Shown: one piece after another, positions 1 through 8,204 of the stretch
Numbering within the stretch: position 1 is the first letter of the stretch
How the letters are laid out: every line of letters starts with the position of its first letter
Assembly: GCF_003205295.1 (NCBI RefSeq)
Contig: NZ_QJRP01000011.1
Span: 62,001-126,000 of the forward strand
DNA length: 64,000 bases
Direction of reading: 5' to 3'
Source of the DNA: Pseudomonas mosselii
GTDB taxonomy: Bacteria > Pseudomonadota > Gammaproteobacteria > Pseudomonadales > Pseudomonadaceae
Made by a program: the position numbers and the translations under genes
The notes under the pieces: model-generated
What the model was told of the DNA's origin: nothing
The model's input: the letters and a program-made list of their open reading frames with translations, nothing else
The model's database searches: none

Positions 1-369
1 GAGCGTTTCACCGTGGCGATGAACGACGATTTCGGCACGCCGGAAGCCTGCGCCGTGCTGTTTGACCTGGTGCGCGAGATCAACCGCCTGCGCGACAGCG
101 ACCCCGAGGCCGCCGCCGGCCTGGCGGGTCGTCTGCGCGAGCTGGGGGATGTGCTGGGTGTGCTGCAACTGGAAGCCGATGACTTCCTGCGTGCCGGTGC
201 CGAGGGCAAGGTCGATGCCGCCGAAGTGGAGGCGCTGATCCAGGCGCGTCTGCAGGCGCGTACCGATAAGAACTGGGCCGAGTCCGACCGTATCCGCGAC
301 CAGCTGACCGCCATGGGCGTGGTGCTGGAAGACAGCAAGGGCACCACCACCTGGCGCCTGGCTGACTGA
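1..369 (+). CDS. cysS: Cysteinyl-tRNA synthetase, C-terminal part (truncated by window edge)
   Basis: The reading frame is open from the first base, so the gene begins outside the window. What remains is the C-terminal alpha-helical region of CysS, with the family pattern MNDDFGTPEA near the start, AEVEALIQARLQAR, and a conserved arginine- and aspartate-rich helix ending in DRIRDQLTAMGVVLED. The enzyme charges tRNA-Cys with cysteine in the cytoplasm. It converges with the histidine kinase gene downstream, and a long palindrome lies between the two stops. The identity is secure; the catalytic Rossmann domain with HIGH and KMSKS motifs is not visible here. Confidence 0.95.
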   Translation, partial: ERFTVAMNDDFGTPEACAVLFDLVREINRLRDSDPEAAAGLAGRLRELGDVLGVLQLEADDFLRAGAEGKVDAAEVEALIQARLQARTDKNWAESDRIRDQLTAMGVVLEDSKGTTTWRLAD

Positions 370-385
370 TCGGCTCAAGCCCTGT

Positions 386-432
386 CGCGGGGCAAGTCGC
401 ATCGGCGCAGCGCCGATGCGACTTGCCCCGCG
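386..432. terminator. Perfect 22-bp palindrome between convergent genes
   Basis: Arms 386-407 and 411-432 are exact reverse complements separated by three bases. The outer part (CGCGGGGCAAG) resembles the Pseudomonas REP core. It sits between the stop of cysS and the stop of the oppositely oriented histidine kinase gene, so it probably ends transcription from both sides. There is a short T run (TTTT, 437-440) only on the plus-strand side. Confidence 0.6.
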
Positions 433-439
433 ATGCTTT

Positions 440-1822
440 TCAGGTTGCCCTGGTGCAATGCAGCACCAATTTGGCGCCACCCAGTTCGCTGGCCCCCACC
501 TCCAATCCAAAGCCATGCAGGTCGACGATCGCCGCGACGATCGACAACCCCAGCCCGAACCCCGGGTGGCGATGGCCTTCCTCGCTGCGATAGAACCGCT
601 TCAACACCGCCTCGCGCTCATCCGCCGGAATCCCCGGCCCGCTGTCCTCGACCGCGATATGCACGCCTTGATCGTCTTCGCTGGCAACGATGCGCACCTG
701 GCCGCCTTGCGGGGTGAACTTGATGGCGTTGCCTACCAGGTTGGCCAGGGCCTCGAACAGCAATTCCCGATCGCCATGCAGGGCCGCCAGTTGCGCGGGC
801 TGGCTCAGTTGCAGATGGATGCCGCCATCTTCGGCCAGTGGCAGGTAGAAGTCGTGCAGTTCTACCAGCAAGCCTTGTGGGTCGAGTTGCACGAAGCCGG
901 CCCGGCGTTGGCGGTCTTCCAGTTCGCTGATACGCAACAGGCCACGGAAGCGTGCCATCAGCGTGTCGGTCTCGCCGATCGCCTGGTCCAGCGCCGCGCC
1001 TTCGGCGGAATCGGCGCCGCTCTGCTGGCGAATGCGATAGAGCTGCGCGCGCAGGCGGGTCAGGGGCGTGCGCAGGTCGTGGGCGATGTTGTCACAGACC
1101 CCCTTGACCTCGTGCATCAGCCTTTCGATGCGGTCGAGCATCGCGTTGACAATGGCAGCCAGCATGTCCAGTTCATCGCGGCGCACCGACACCGGCAGGC
1201 GGTGGGTCAGGTCACCGGCGACGATAAGTTCGGCCTGGGCCTGGATCGCCCGGATGCGTTTGAGCGGTCGGCGGCGCAGCAGGTACCAGCCGGCAAAGCC
1301 TGGAATCAGGGTCAGGGAAATGCCCCAGAGCAGCGCGTCGAGAATGATCCGGGTGACCACGAACAGCGAGCCGTTGTCGCGCACCAGTACCAGCCAGCGA
1401 CCGTCCTGGACCTTGATCGCCACCGCGTCGCAGCTGTCGCGGGGCAGGTGCGGATCGTCGGCGTCCAGGCAACGCTTGAGCTCATGGACCTTGCCGTCCA
1501 GGCCGAGCTCCGGCGGGATGCTGCGGATGCGCCCGCCAATCGGGTTGAGCTGGGGGTCGAACAGGCCGTAGGCGTCGAAGCTGCGTTCCTCGAAGGCCTG
1601 GCTTGCGATCAGCGCGTCGTCCAGCTGCTTGCCGCTCATATGGGCGAACAGGTGCTGGCGTTGCAGCATGGAATGACGGGTGAGCTTGTTCAGGTAGCTG
1701 GTGACCTCGAAGTACAGCACCCCCATCAGGATGCTGCTCCAGGCCACGAACAGGAAGCTGTACAGCGCCAGCAGGCGGCTGGTGGAAGAACTCCAGCCCT
1801 TAGACGGGTTCGGCAATGGCAT
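440..1822 (-). CDS. Two-component sensor histidine kinase
   Basis: A 460-residue membrane sensor kinase. A first membrane segment lies at about residues 17-38, a periplasmic sensor region of about 115 residues follows, and a second membrane segment spans about 155-182. A HAMP linker leads into the dimerisation helix with phospho-accepting His248 in NIAHDLRTPLTR. The ATP-binding domain shows an N box (NLVGNAIKF), a G1 box (DSGPGIP) and a G2 box (GFGLGLS). The start codon lies inside the 3' end of the upstream response regulator gene (23-bp overlap), so the pair is translated as one operon. The signal is unknown. No specific named system can be assigned, so no symbol is given. Confidence 0.9.
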   Translation of the reverse strand: MPLPNPSKGWSSSTSRLLALYSFLFVAWSSILMGVLYFEVTSYLNKLTRHSMLQRQHLFAHMSGKQLDDALIASQAFEERSFDAYGLFDPQLNPIGGRIRSIPPELGLDGKVHELKRCLDADDPHLPRDSCDAVAIKVQDGRWLVLVRDNGSLFVVTRIILDALLWGISLTLIPGFAGWYLLRRRPLKRIRAIQAQAELIVAGDLTHRLPVSVRRDELDMLAAIVNAMLDRIERLMHEVKGVCDNIAHDLRTPLTRLRAQLYRIRQQSGADSAEGAALDQAIGETDTLMARFRGLLRISELEDRQRRAGFVQLDPQGLLVELHDFYLPLAEDGGIHLQLSQPAQLAALHGDRELLFEALANLVGNAIKFTPQGGQVRIVASEDDQGVHIAVEDSGPGIPADEREAVLKRFYRSEEGHRHPGFGLGLSIVAAIVDLHGFGLEVGASELGGAKLVLHCTRAT

Positions 1823-2480
1823 AGCCGGAGCCCCGCACGGTACGGATCAGCGGGTTCTGCCCGGGCGAGTCGATCTTCTTGCGCAGGCGGCCGATGTGCA
1901 CGTCGATCAGGTTGGTGCCTGGGTCGAAGTGGTAGCCCCAGACTTCCTCGAAGATCATCATCCGGGTGATCACCTGGCCGGAGTGGCGCATCAGGTACTC
2001 GAGCAGCTTGTACTCGGTGGGCAGCAGGTTCAGCGCCTGCTCGCCGCGGCGCGCCTCGTGGCTGATCAGGTCCAGCTCGAGGTCGGCGACCTGCAGGCGG
2101 GTCTGGGTCATCGGCACGCTGTTGCGACGCAGTAGCACCTCGACCCGGGCGGCCATCTCGTCGGAGGCGAACGGCTTGGTCAGGTAGTCGTCGCCGCCGG
2201 CGCGCAGGCCGCGCACGCGCTCGTCGACGTCCGACAGGGCGCTGATCATCAGGATCGGCGTGGTGATCTTCAGGTTGCGCAGGGTGGTGACGATGGTCAG
2301 GCCATCGACCTCGGGCAGCATGCGGTCGAGGGTGATCAGGTCATAGCCGCCGGCGATGGCCTTGGCCAGGCCTTCACGGCCATTGTCGGCCCAGTCGACT
2401 TCCAGGCCGTGGCTGGACAGTTCGGCGACGATTTCCTGGGCGGTGACGGCGTCGTCTTCGATGGTCAGTACGCGAGGCAT
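1800..2480 (-). CDS. OmpR/PhoB-family response regulator
   Basis: A 226-residue DNA-binding response regulator. The receiver domain (about 1-120) has the acidic pair near residues 8-10, phospho-acceptor Asp52 in LITLDRMLPEVDG and the conserved lysine in YLTKPFA. The C-terminal winged-helix domain shows ELDLISHEARR and the recognition-helix region ending LIDVHIGRLRKKID. The ATG at 2480 was chosen because the receiver fold begins right there (MPRVLTIEDD); a longer upstream frame has no domain content. It is co-transcribed with the kinase it overlaps and faces ilvE across a short region containing the ilvE terminator. Confidence 0.92.
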   Translation of the reverse strand: MPRVLTIEDDAVTAQEIVAELSSHGLEVDWADNGREGLAKAIAGGYDLITLDRMLPEVDGLTIVTTLRNLKITTPILMISALSDVDERVRGLRAGGDDYLTKPFASDEMAARVEVLLRRNSVPMTQTRLQVADLELDLISHEARRGEQALNLLPTEYKLLEYLMRHSGQVITRMMIFEEVWGYHFDPGTNLIDVHIGRLRKKIDSPGQNPLIRTVRGSGYAIAEPV

Positions 2481-2582
2481 GCTGGTTCCTGGGCGGCGAG
2501 TGGAGACCTGATTGTGCCAAAGAATAGACAACCGGCGATTTAAGAAAAATTCATCTGGCTGCCCAGGGCCGTGAAAGCCAAG

Positions 2583-2615
2583 AAAAACGGGGCATGCCAT
2601 TGCTGGCATACCCCG
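2583..2615 (-). terminator. Rho-independent terminator of ilvE
   Basis: Read on the minus strand, arms at 2605-2615 and 2588-2598 form an 11-bp stem with one G-T pair around a 6-nt loop, followed at once by five T residues (2587-2583). It begins 22 bases after the ilvE stop codon, a classic intrinsic terminator. Confidence 0.8.
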
Positions 2616-2636
2616 TCTTCACTGCAGGCTGAAGCC

Positions 2637-3656
2637 TCAGGCGACCTTGACGATCCAGCCCGCCGGGGCTTCGACGTCACCGCTCTGGATGCCGGTCAGC
2701 TCGGCGTAGAGCTTCTGGGTGACCGGGCCGACTTCGGTTTCGCTGTGGAACACATGCAGCTTGCCGTTGTACTGGATGCCGCCGATCGGGGTGATCACCG
2801 CGGCGGTGCCACAGGCGCCGGCTTCGACGAAGCGGTCGAGCTTGTCGATTTCCACGTCGCCTTCTATCACTTTCAGGCCCAGGCGCGATTCGGCCAGTTC
2901 CATCAGCGACAGGCGGGTGATGCCCGGCAGTACCGAGATCGACTTCGGCGTGACGAATTCGTTGTTGGCGGTGATGCCGAAGAAGTTGGCCGAACCGACT
3001 TCCTCGATCTTCTTGTGGGTCAGCGGATCGAGGTAGATGCAGTCGGCGAAGCCGGCTTTCTTGGCCTCGTAGCCCGGTTGCAGGCTGGCCGCGTAGTTGC
3101 CGCCGACCTTGGCCGCGCCGGTGCCTTGCGGGGCTGCGCGGTCGTAGTCGGAGATCAGGAACTTGTGCGGGGTCATGCCGCCCTTGAAGTAGGAACCGAC
3201 CGGGATGGCGAAGACCGAGAAGATGAACTCGGGGGCGGTGCGCACGCCGATGTTGTCACCGGTGCCGATCACGAACGGACGCAGGTACAGCGCGCCCTTG
3301 CCGTGCGGCGGCACGAATTTTTCGTTGGCCTTGACCACCTGCTTGCAGGCTTCGATGAACTGTTCGGTCGAGACCCGTGGCATCAGCAGGCGGTCGCAGC
3401 TGCGCTGCATGCGCGCGGCGTTCTGGTCGGGGCGGAACAGGTTGATCGAACCGTCCTTGCAGCGGTAGGCCTTCAGGCCTTCGAAGCACTGCTGGCCATA
3501 GTGCAGGGCGGTGGAGCCTTCACTGATGTGCAGCACGTTGTCTTCGGTCAGGGTGCCCTTGTCCCACTCGCCGTTACGCCATACGGACAGGTAACGTTTG
3601 TCGGTCTTGATGTAGTCGAAACCCAGCTTGTCCCAGTTAATGCTTTCGTTACTCAT
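2637..3656 (-). CDS. ilvE: Branched-chain amino acid aminotransferase
   Basis: A 339-residue PLP enzyme of fold type IV, in the longer (type II) IlvE group. It exchanges the amino group between glutamate and the 2-oxo acids of leucine, isoleucine and valine. Visible markers are the N-terminal SINWDKLGFDYIKTDKRY, the segment HYGQQCFEGLKAYR, the lysine before GGNYAASL that should carry the PLP Schiff base, the EEVGSANFFG loop and GACGTAAVITPIG at the C-terminus. The ATG at 3656 is the start that matches the family N-terminus. The gene stands alone with its own terminator. Confidence 0.93.
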   Translation of the reverse strand: MSNESINWDKLGFDYIKTDKRYLSVWRNGEWDKGTLTEDNVLHISEGSTALHYGQQCFEGLKAYRCKDGSINLFRPDQNAARMQRSCDRLLMPRVSTEQFIEACKQVVKANEKFVPPHGKGALYLRPFVIGTGDNIGVRTAPEFIFSVFAIPVGSYFKGGMTPHKFLISDYDRAAPQGTGAAKVGGNYAASLQPGYEAKKAGFADCIYLDPLTHKKIEEVGSANFFGITANNEFVTPKSISVLPGITRLSLMELAESRLGLKVIEGDVEIDKLDRFVEAGACGTAAVITPIGGIQYNGKLHVFHSETEVGPVTQKLYAELTGIQSGDVEAPAGWIVKVA

Positions 3657-3781
3657 GACACCCTCATTGCTCTGGCCCGAACACGGCGGGCTGCTTTTAT
3701 ATGCGCACCCCGCCACCATAATACATCCGGCGCGGATCGGGAACGGCCAGTCACACAATCCGCCGGGCGTGTATGTTCGGG

Positions 3782-4024
3782 TCAGTCGCTGTCGCGATGG
3801 CGATTACGATGAACGAACAGGCCTGAGCCTGTGCAGAGCAGAAATGTCACCCACATGGACCACTCTACATTCAGGTACAGACCCTGAGGTAGGAACCACC
3901 AAGCCAACACACCTGCGCCAAGCAGAGACAGCCCGGCCCATTTGCGGAGCTTTGCAGCGCGAAGGCTGTGGTGGAGCACGGCTGCTACAAGTGTGAGCAG
4001 TATCGCGGCGATGAAGGCGTTCAT
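3782..4024 (-). CDS. 80-residue membrane protein, copy 1 of 3 paralogues
   Basis: The product has a hydrophobic N-terminus, the charged pivot LRKW at about residues 26-29, a second hydrophobic stretch, and a third ending in a basic tail (HRNRHRD). Two other genes in this window (57812-58054 and 58959-59201) encode proteins of exactly 80 residues with the same plan: LRKW, then a small-residue membrane helix, then a last helix followed by arginines. This copy is the most diverged. Its ATG overlaps the TGA of the upstream broken gene (ATGA), so the two were translationally coupled. The function is unknown. An immunity or partner role for the upstream protein is only inferred from the arrangement. 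Confidence 0.75.
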   Translation of the reverse strand: MNAFIAAILLTLVAAVLHHSLRAAKLRKWAGLSLLGAGVLAWWFLPQGLYLNVEWSMWVTFLLCTGSGLFVHRNRHRDSD

Positions 4025-4508
4025 GGCTGTGCCTGGATAATCAGCGATTGGCTTGACCGTTGCGGTCCGATTCCTCCGCTGACAGTCGCCTCTATGTACA
4101 CCATCCTGTCGCCCATGTGATAAGTCGGTAACCTGCTGCTTGCCAGCGGGCCGATGCTCACCCCAGCGCGGCGCCGGTTATTGGCGCGGCCAAGCCGACA
4201 GGTACGCCAATAGCTGTGCTGATTAGTGCACCGACGTGCCCGCGTTGGTCATTCAGTGCATCGCCTTGTGCTCTGGAGAGAGGTCGGGACACCATGATTC
4301 GCAGCGCACATGGTCGGTCGCCTGCTTGCATTCGATCGTAGATCCGGATCGCGGCATCGCTGATCTGGTAGCTGGCCTGACGAGCCGATGCAAAGTACAG
4401 CTTGCACAGGTGCGGTCGGTCTGCGGGGTGCACTGTCAGTGCATAGAGGTCGAATACTAGTCCATGTGTGGTAATGATCTGGCTGACGTTATCGAACTGC
4501 ACATCCAC
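4021..4508 (-). pseudogene. Glycine-rich partner protein, frameshifted (copy 1)
   Basis: The first frame gives 116 residues (4508 to 4158) and stops inside a glycine/alanine-rich stretch. The sequence beyond the stop, in the next frame, reads LPTYHMGDRMVYIEATVSGG and continues as IGPQRSSQSLIIQAQP to a stop at 4021. This matches the C-terminus of the homologue at 58599-58946 (LPTYHAGD, VSGGIGPQR, SLII). Adding one G to the four-G run at 4161-4164 restores a single protein of about 161 residues. The central pattern SRPLSRAQGDALNDQR also matches SKPLTRQQADTLNTQR in copy 2. The gene is therefore inactivated by a one-base loss or affected by a sequencing error. The N-terminal 67 residues have no counterpart that I recognise. 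Confidence 0.75.
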
Positions 4509-4639
4509 CTTCCTTGGAATTTACCTTGGCCAGGTACATTGCCGTGCAGGGGGATGTTGCTAAAGATCCCGACTTCCGAATGATGTGTAGGAGGATTCTG
4601 AAGGTTGTCGGATGTTAGTCAGACATGTCTTTGCTGTAC

Positions 4640-6220
4640 TCAGCCTAAACGCAGATAGTCCTCCAGAATCAGGTTTTCCAGAAAAACGTGGTCATGCGAG
4701 ACCACCAGCAGCGCCCCCTTGAACTGGCGCAACAAGTGCTCCAGCGCCTCGAGCGACGGCAGGTCGAGGTGGTTGTTCGGCTCGTCGAGCAGCAGCAGGT
4801 CCAAAGGCTGTTCCCGGTACAGCACGGCAGCCAACGCGACCTTGAGCCGTTCGCCGCCACTGAGCAGGGCACCGGGCAGTGCGATGCGTGCCGCATTGAT
4901 GCCCAGCTGCGCCAGCCGACGATGCAGTTCGTCGCGCTGCAGGCGAGGGTTGGCGGCGCGCAGGTGTTCCAGGGCGCTCTGTTGCGGTTCCAAGCGGCTG
5001 CCGTGCTGGTCGAGCAGGGCCACTTCGCCAGTCAGCCGCAGGCTGCCCGCGCGCGGCGCTAGTTCACCGGCCAGCACCCGCAGCAGGGTGGACTTGCCGC
5101 TACCGTTGTCGCCCACCACCCCCAGTCGCTGGCCCAGGCACAGGCGCATGTCCAGCACATCCGTCGTGCCCCGTGACAGGCACAAACCCTCCAGGGCCAG
5201 CACCTCGCGCCCCGTATGCCGTTGCGGCGTGGGGGCGTGCAGCATGATCGGCACCTCGCGTTCGACCTGACGCGCCGCCTGGCGCACTTGTTCGTCCAGG
5301 GCCGCCTTGGCATCCCGCAGCTCGCGGCGCTGGCGCCCGGCGGTGGCCTGGCTGCGCTGCTGCTGGCGGTCGAGCAGAATCTGCGCCTGGTTCGCCTGCT
5401 TGGCCTGGCGCCCGGCGCAGGCCTGGTGACGCTCGAGGTTCTCACGCTGACGTTGCAATGCCTGAGCCTGACGTTGGCGCTGCTGCTTGAGGCGCAGCAG
5501 TTCCTGCGCGGCCCGTTCGGCCTGCGCGGTGCTTTGCTGCCGGTAGAAGCCGAAATCGCCGCCATAGGCTCGCAAGCCAAGGGGCGACAATTCGACGATG
5601 CGTGCCATGTGCCCGAGCAGCGCCCGGTCGTGGCTGATCACCAGCAGGCCCTTGTCCCAGCCCTGGAGCATGTCCAGCAGCAGGGCCCTGGCGCTGCTGT
5701 CCAGGTGGTTGCTCGGCTCGTCGAGGATCAGGTAGTCGGCTTCGCTCAGCCAGGCACCGAGCAGCGCGACGCGCATGGCCTGGCCGCCGCTCAGGCGCTC
5801 GGCCGGGTAGTGCGGGTCGAGATGGCCCAGTCCATGGTGTTGCAGTTGCGCCTGTAGCCGCGCCCGAATGTCCCAGCGTTCGCCGACCGCGTCGAAGTCC
5901 TCCGGGTCGAGGCTGCCACGTTCGATCCGCTCGAGGGCGCGCAGCGTACCACCCACCTGGGCCAGGTCGGCGACGGTGGCGCTGTTGGCGATCACCTGTT
6001 GGTCGAGATGATGTACCCGGCCAAGGCGCAGGCAATATCCCTCGCTGGGCTCGCGTAGGCCGGCCAGCAGTTGCCCGAGCAGGCTCTTGCCCACGCCGTT
6101 GCGCCCGACCAGCCCGGTGTGGCGCAGGTCGAAGGATTCGTTGAGGTCGGTGAAAAGCGGTCTGCCATCGGGCAGGACCAGGGTGACGCTGTCCAGCGTC
6201 AGGATCGACGAGCTCGTCAT
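4640..6220 (-). CDS. ABC-F family ATPase (duplicated ATP-binding cassette)
   Basis: A soluble 526-residue protein with two ABC ATPase domains and no membrane segment. Domain 1 has the Walker A GRNGVGKS, the signature LSGGQAMRVALLGAWL and Walker B LILDEPSNHLD. Domain 2 has GDNGSGKST, LSGGERLKVALAAVL and LLLDEPNNHLD. Between them lies a long glutamine/arginine-rich coiled linker (about residues 235-315), which in this family reaches the ribosome. ABC-F proteins act on translation, some giving antibiotic tolerance. The start at 6220 (MTSSSIL) was preferred to the ATG 12 bases upstream because it sits closest to the domain. The exact subfamily is not assigned. Confidence 0.85.
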   Translation of the reverse strand: MTSSSILTLDSVTLVLPDGRPLFTDLNESFDLRHTGLVGRNGVGKSLLGQLLAGLREPSEGYCLRLGRVHHLDQQVIANSATVADLAQVGGTLRALERIERGSLDPEDFDAVGERWDIRARLQAQLQHHGLGHLDPHYPAERLSGGQAMRVALLGAWLSEADYLILDEPSNHLDSSARALLLDMLQGWDKGLLVISHDRALLGHMARIVELSPLGLRAYGGDFGFYRQQSTAQAERAAQELLRLKQQRQRQAQALQRQRENLERHQACAGRQAKQANQAQILLDRQQQRSQATAGRQRRELRDAKAALDEQVRQAARQVEREVPIMLHAPTPQRHTGREVLALEGLCLSRGTTDVLDMRLCLGQRLGVVGDNGSGKSTLLRVLAGELAPRAGSLRLTGEVALLDQHGSRLEPQQSALEHLRAANPRLQRDELHRRLAQLGINAARIALPGALLSGGERLKVALAAVLYREQPLDLLLLDEPNNHLDLPSLEALEHLLRQFKGALLVVSHDHVFLENLILEDYLRLG

Positions 6221-6348
6221 GCACAACTCCACTCATGCCGCGACATCTCCGGTACGAGCCGGAGGCTGAAGACTGGCCGTCAGGTAGACGGCGGCATCAA
6301 TGGCGCATTGGACGAACACCTCGCAGGGGGAATTGGGTGTAAAGGCTA

Positions 6349-6369
6349 GCCCAGCGGCAAGCGCTGGGC
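6349..6369 (-). terminator. Hairpin downstream of the glutamine-synthetase-like gene
   Basis: Perfect 8-bp arms (6349-6356 and 6362-6369) with a 5-nt loop lie about 50 bases after the stop of the 6422-7855 gene. On the minus strand they are followed by a weak pyrimidine tract, so this is a moderate terminator candidate. Confidence 0.45.
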
Positions 6370-6421
6370 AACACCTGCGGATGCGTGCAGGGGACTGTTC
6401 GTCGGCAACCGATGGGTCCGT

Positions 6422-7855
6422 TCAAACGCGCAGCAACAGATGCTCGCGCTCCCAGGCGCTGATCACCTGGTGGTAGTTGCGCTGCTCGGTGCGTTTTACC
6501 GCCACGTACCCCTGCACGAACCTGTCGCCAAGGTACTCCCTGGCCAGGTCGCAAGCCTCCATTCGCACCAATGCTTCCTCCAGGGTGGCCGGCAGGCGCA
6601 ATCCGCCACGGTCGTAGGCGCGGCCCTGGACCGGCGCGCTGGGGGCAACCTGCTCGAGCAGGCCGAGGTAGCCGCACAACAGGCTGGCGGCCATGGCCAG
6701 GTAGGGATTGGCATCGGCGCCGGGCAGGCGGTTCTCGACGCGCATGGCGGCCGCAGGCGCAGCCGGCACGCGCAGGCCGACCGTGCGGTTCTCCTCGCCC
6801 CATTCGACGTTGACCGGAGCGCAGGCGTCGGGCAGGAAGCGGCGGAACGCGTTCACGTTCGGGGCCAGCAACGGCAGCATTTGCGGCAGATACTTCTGCA
6901 AGCCACCGATATAGTGCAGCAGCCGTTCGCTGGGCGAGTCGTGGGCGCTGGCGAAGAGGTTGGTGCCGGTAGCCCTGTCCAGCACGCTCTGGTGGATGTG
7001 CATCGAGCTGCCGGGTTCATGGGCGATCGGCTTGGCCATGAAGGTTGCACTGATGCCATGGCGCAGCGCCGCTTCGCGCAGGGTGCGCTTGAACACGATC
7101 AACTGGTCGGCCAGGCGCAGCGGATCGCCGTGGTGGAAGTTGACCTCCATTTGCGCGGGGCCGCTCTCGTGCACCAGCGTGTCCAGATCCAGGCCCTGAA
7201 GGGCACACCAGTGATAGACGTCCTCGAACAGCCGGGCGAATTCGTGGGTGGCTTCGATTGAGAAACTCTGCCTACCGCTCTCCGCACGCCCTGAGCGGCC
7301 TTCAGGTGGCTGCAGTGGCAGGTCCGGGTCATGGCTGCGTTTGGTCAGGTAGAACTCCAGCTCCGGCGCGACCACCGGTTGCCAGCCGCTGTCGCTGTAG
7401 AGCGACAGTACGCGCTTGAGCACATTGCGCGGTGACAATTCAATGGGCTTGCCGTGCCTGTCGAGGCTGTCATGGATGACCATGGCGGTCGGCTCCGCCA
7501 GCCATGGCAGGCGATAGACGGCATGCGCGGCGGGGCGGCAGAACATGTCGATGCCGGATTCGTCCAGCAATGCGTAGAAGATCTCATCGTCGACGAAGTC
7601 GCCGGTCACCGTCTGCAGCAGCACGCTCTCCGGCAGGCGCATGCCGCCCTCGTCGAGAAAGCGGTCGAGGGAAGCGACCTTGCCGCGGACGATGCCGGAA
7701 AAGTCGCTGACCACGCACTCCACCTCGCTGATGCCCTGTTGCCTGAGCTGCTGCAAAAGTGGGTCGTTGGAGGTGTTTACAGCCACATCGAAAGGGGGCG
7801 TACTTTCATCCCGAATGCCAGCCCGCCCAGGCAGGGCGTTAACGTAAAGCGTCAT
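6422..7855 (-). CDS. Glutamine-synthetase-family ligase, gamma-glutamylpolyamine synthetase-like
   Basis: The 477-residue product carries the glutamine synthetase catalytic fold. Seen are the beta-grasp start VECVVSDFSGIVRGK, the metal/ATP region EINFHH-like QMEVNFHHGDPL, the ammonia/glutamate loop GSSMHIHQS and the arginine-bearing EWGEENRTVGLRVP. Members of this branch (PuuA/SpuI) usually glutamylate polyamines or related amines rather than ammonia. No other polyamine gene is adjacent, so the substrate is uncertain. The start ATG at 7855 gives the usual family length; the upstream extension of the frame lacks homology. The gene is flanked by a REP pair on its 5' side and a hairpin on its 3' side. 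Confidence 0.8.
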   Translation of the reverse strand: MTLYVNALPGRAGIRDESTPPFDVAVNTSNDPLLQQLRQQGISEVECVVSDFSGIVRGKVASLDRFLDEGGMRLPESVLLQTVTGDFVDDEIFYALLDESGIDMFCRPAAHAVYRLPWLAEPTAMVIHDSLDRHGKPIELSPRNVLKRVLSLYSDSGWQPVVAPELEFYLTKRSHDPDLPLQPPEGRSGRAESGRQSFSIEATHEFARLFEDVYHWCALQGLDLDTLVHESGPAQMEVNFHHGDPLRLADQLIVFKRTLREAALRHGISATFMAKPIAHEPGSSMHIHQSVLDRATGTNLFASAHDSPSERLLHYIGGLQKYLPQMLPLLAPNVNAFRRFLPDACAPVNVEWGEENRTVGLRVPAAPAAAMRVENRLPGADANPYLAMAASLLCGYLGLLEQVAPSAPVQGRAYDRGGLRLPATLEEALVRMEACDLAREYLGDRFVQGYVAVKRTEQRNYHQVISAWEREHLLLRV

Positions 7856-8017
7856 GTTGCATACTCGATACGCCGAAGACCTGGCCAAGGGTATTGAGTT
7901 GAGTATCAAGTTGCTGTCAGTTTGCGGCTCGTCGGCGTAAAGAGTTGATAAAGCGTGGGGCGGACACCGCCGGCCCGCTCTCATGGAACAAACCGTAACT
8001 TATTGATTTATCTAGGC

Positions 8018-8138
8018 CCTGTGGGAGCGGCCTTGCGTCGCGAAAGGGCCGCAGAGCGGCCCCGGCAATCTTTGCATCAACACTGAGAACCTGGGGCTGC
8101 TACGCAGCCCTTTCGCGACGCAAGGCCGCTCCCACAGG
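8018..8138. repeat. Inverted pair of REP elements
   Basis: Two REP units face each other: arm 8018-8048 is the exact reverse complement of 8108-8138 (31 bp). The core GTGGGAGCGGCCTTGCGTCG is the usual Pseudomonas REP sequence and recurs at 59751-59796 and, diverged, at 58554-58595. The pair lies between the MFS gene's stop and the upstream region of the glutamine-synthetase-like gene. REP pairs of this kind are spread by REP-associated tyrosine transposases; none is present here. Confidence 0.85.
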
Positions 8139-8204
8139 GGGACAGTTCCCTGCGCGACAGCGCAGCCCGACGGGCTGGGTGATCTCCCACGCGACATCGG
8201 TATT

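Noticed and set aside
416..1969. A 517-codon frame opposite the histidine kinase
   Set aside because: The minus-strand kinase has all catalytic boxes; the opposite frame is compositional noise.
4158..4166. Programmed frameshifting as the explanation for the broken partner gene
   Set aside because: The run is only four G residues and no classic slippery heptamer or downstream stem was seen; a simple deletion or sequencing error is more economical.
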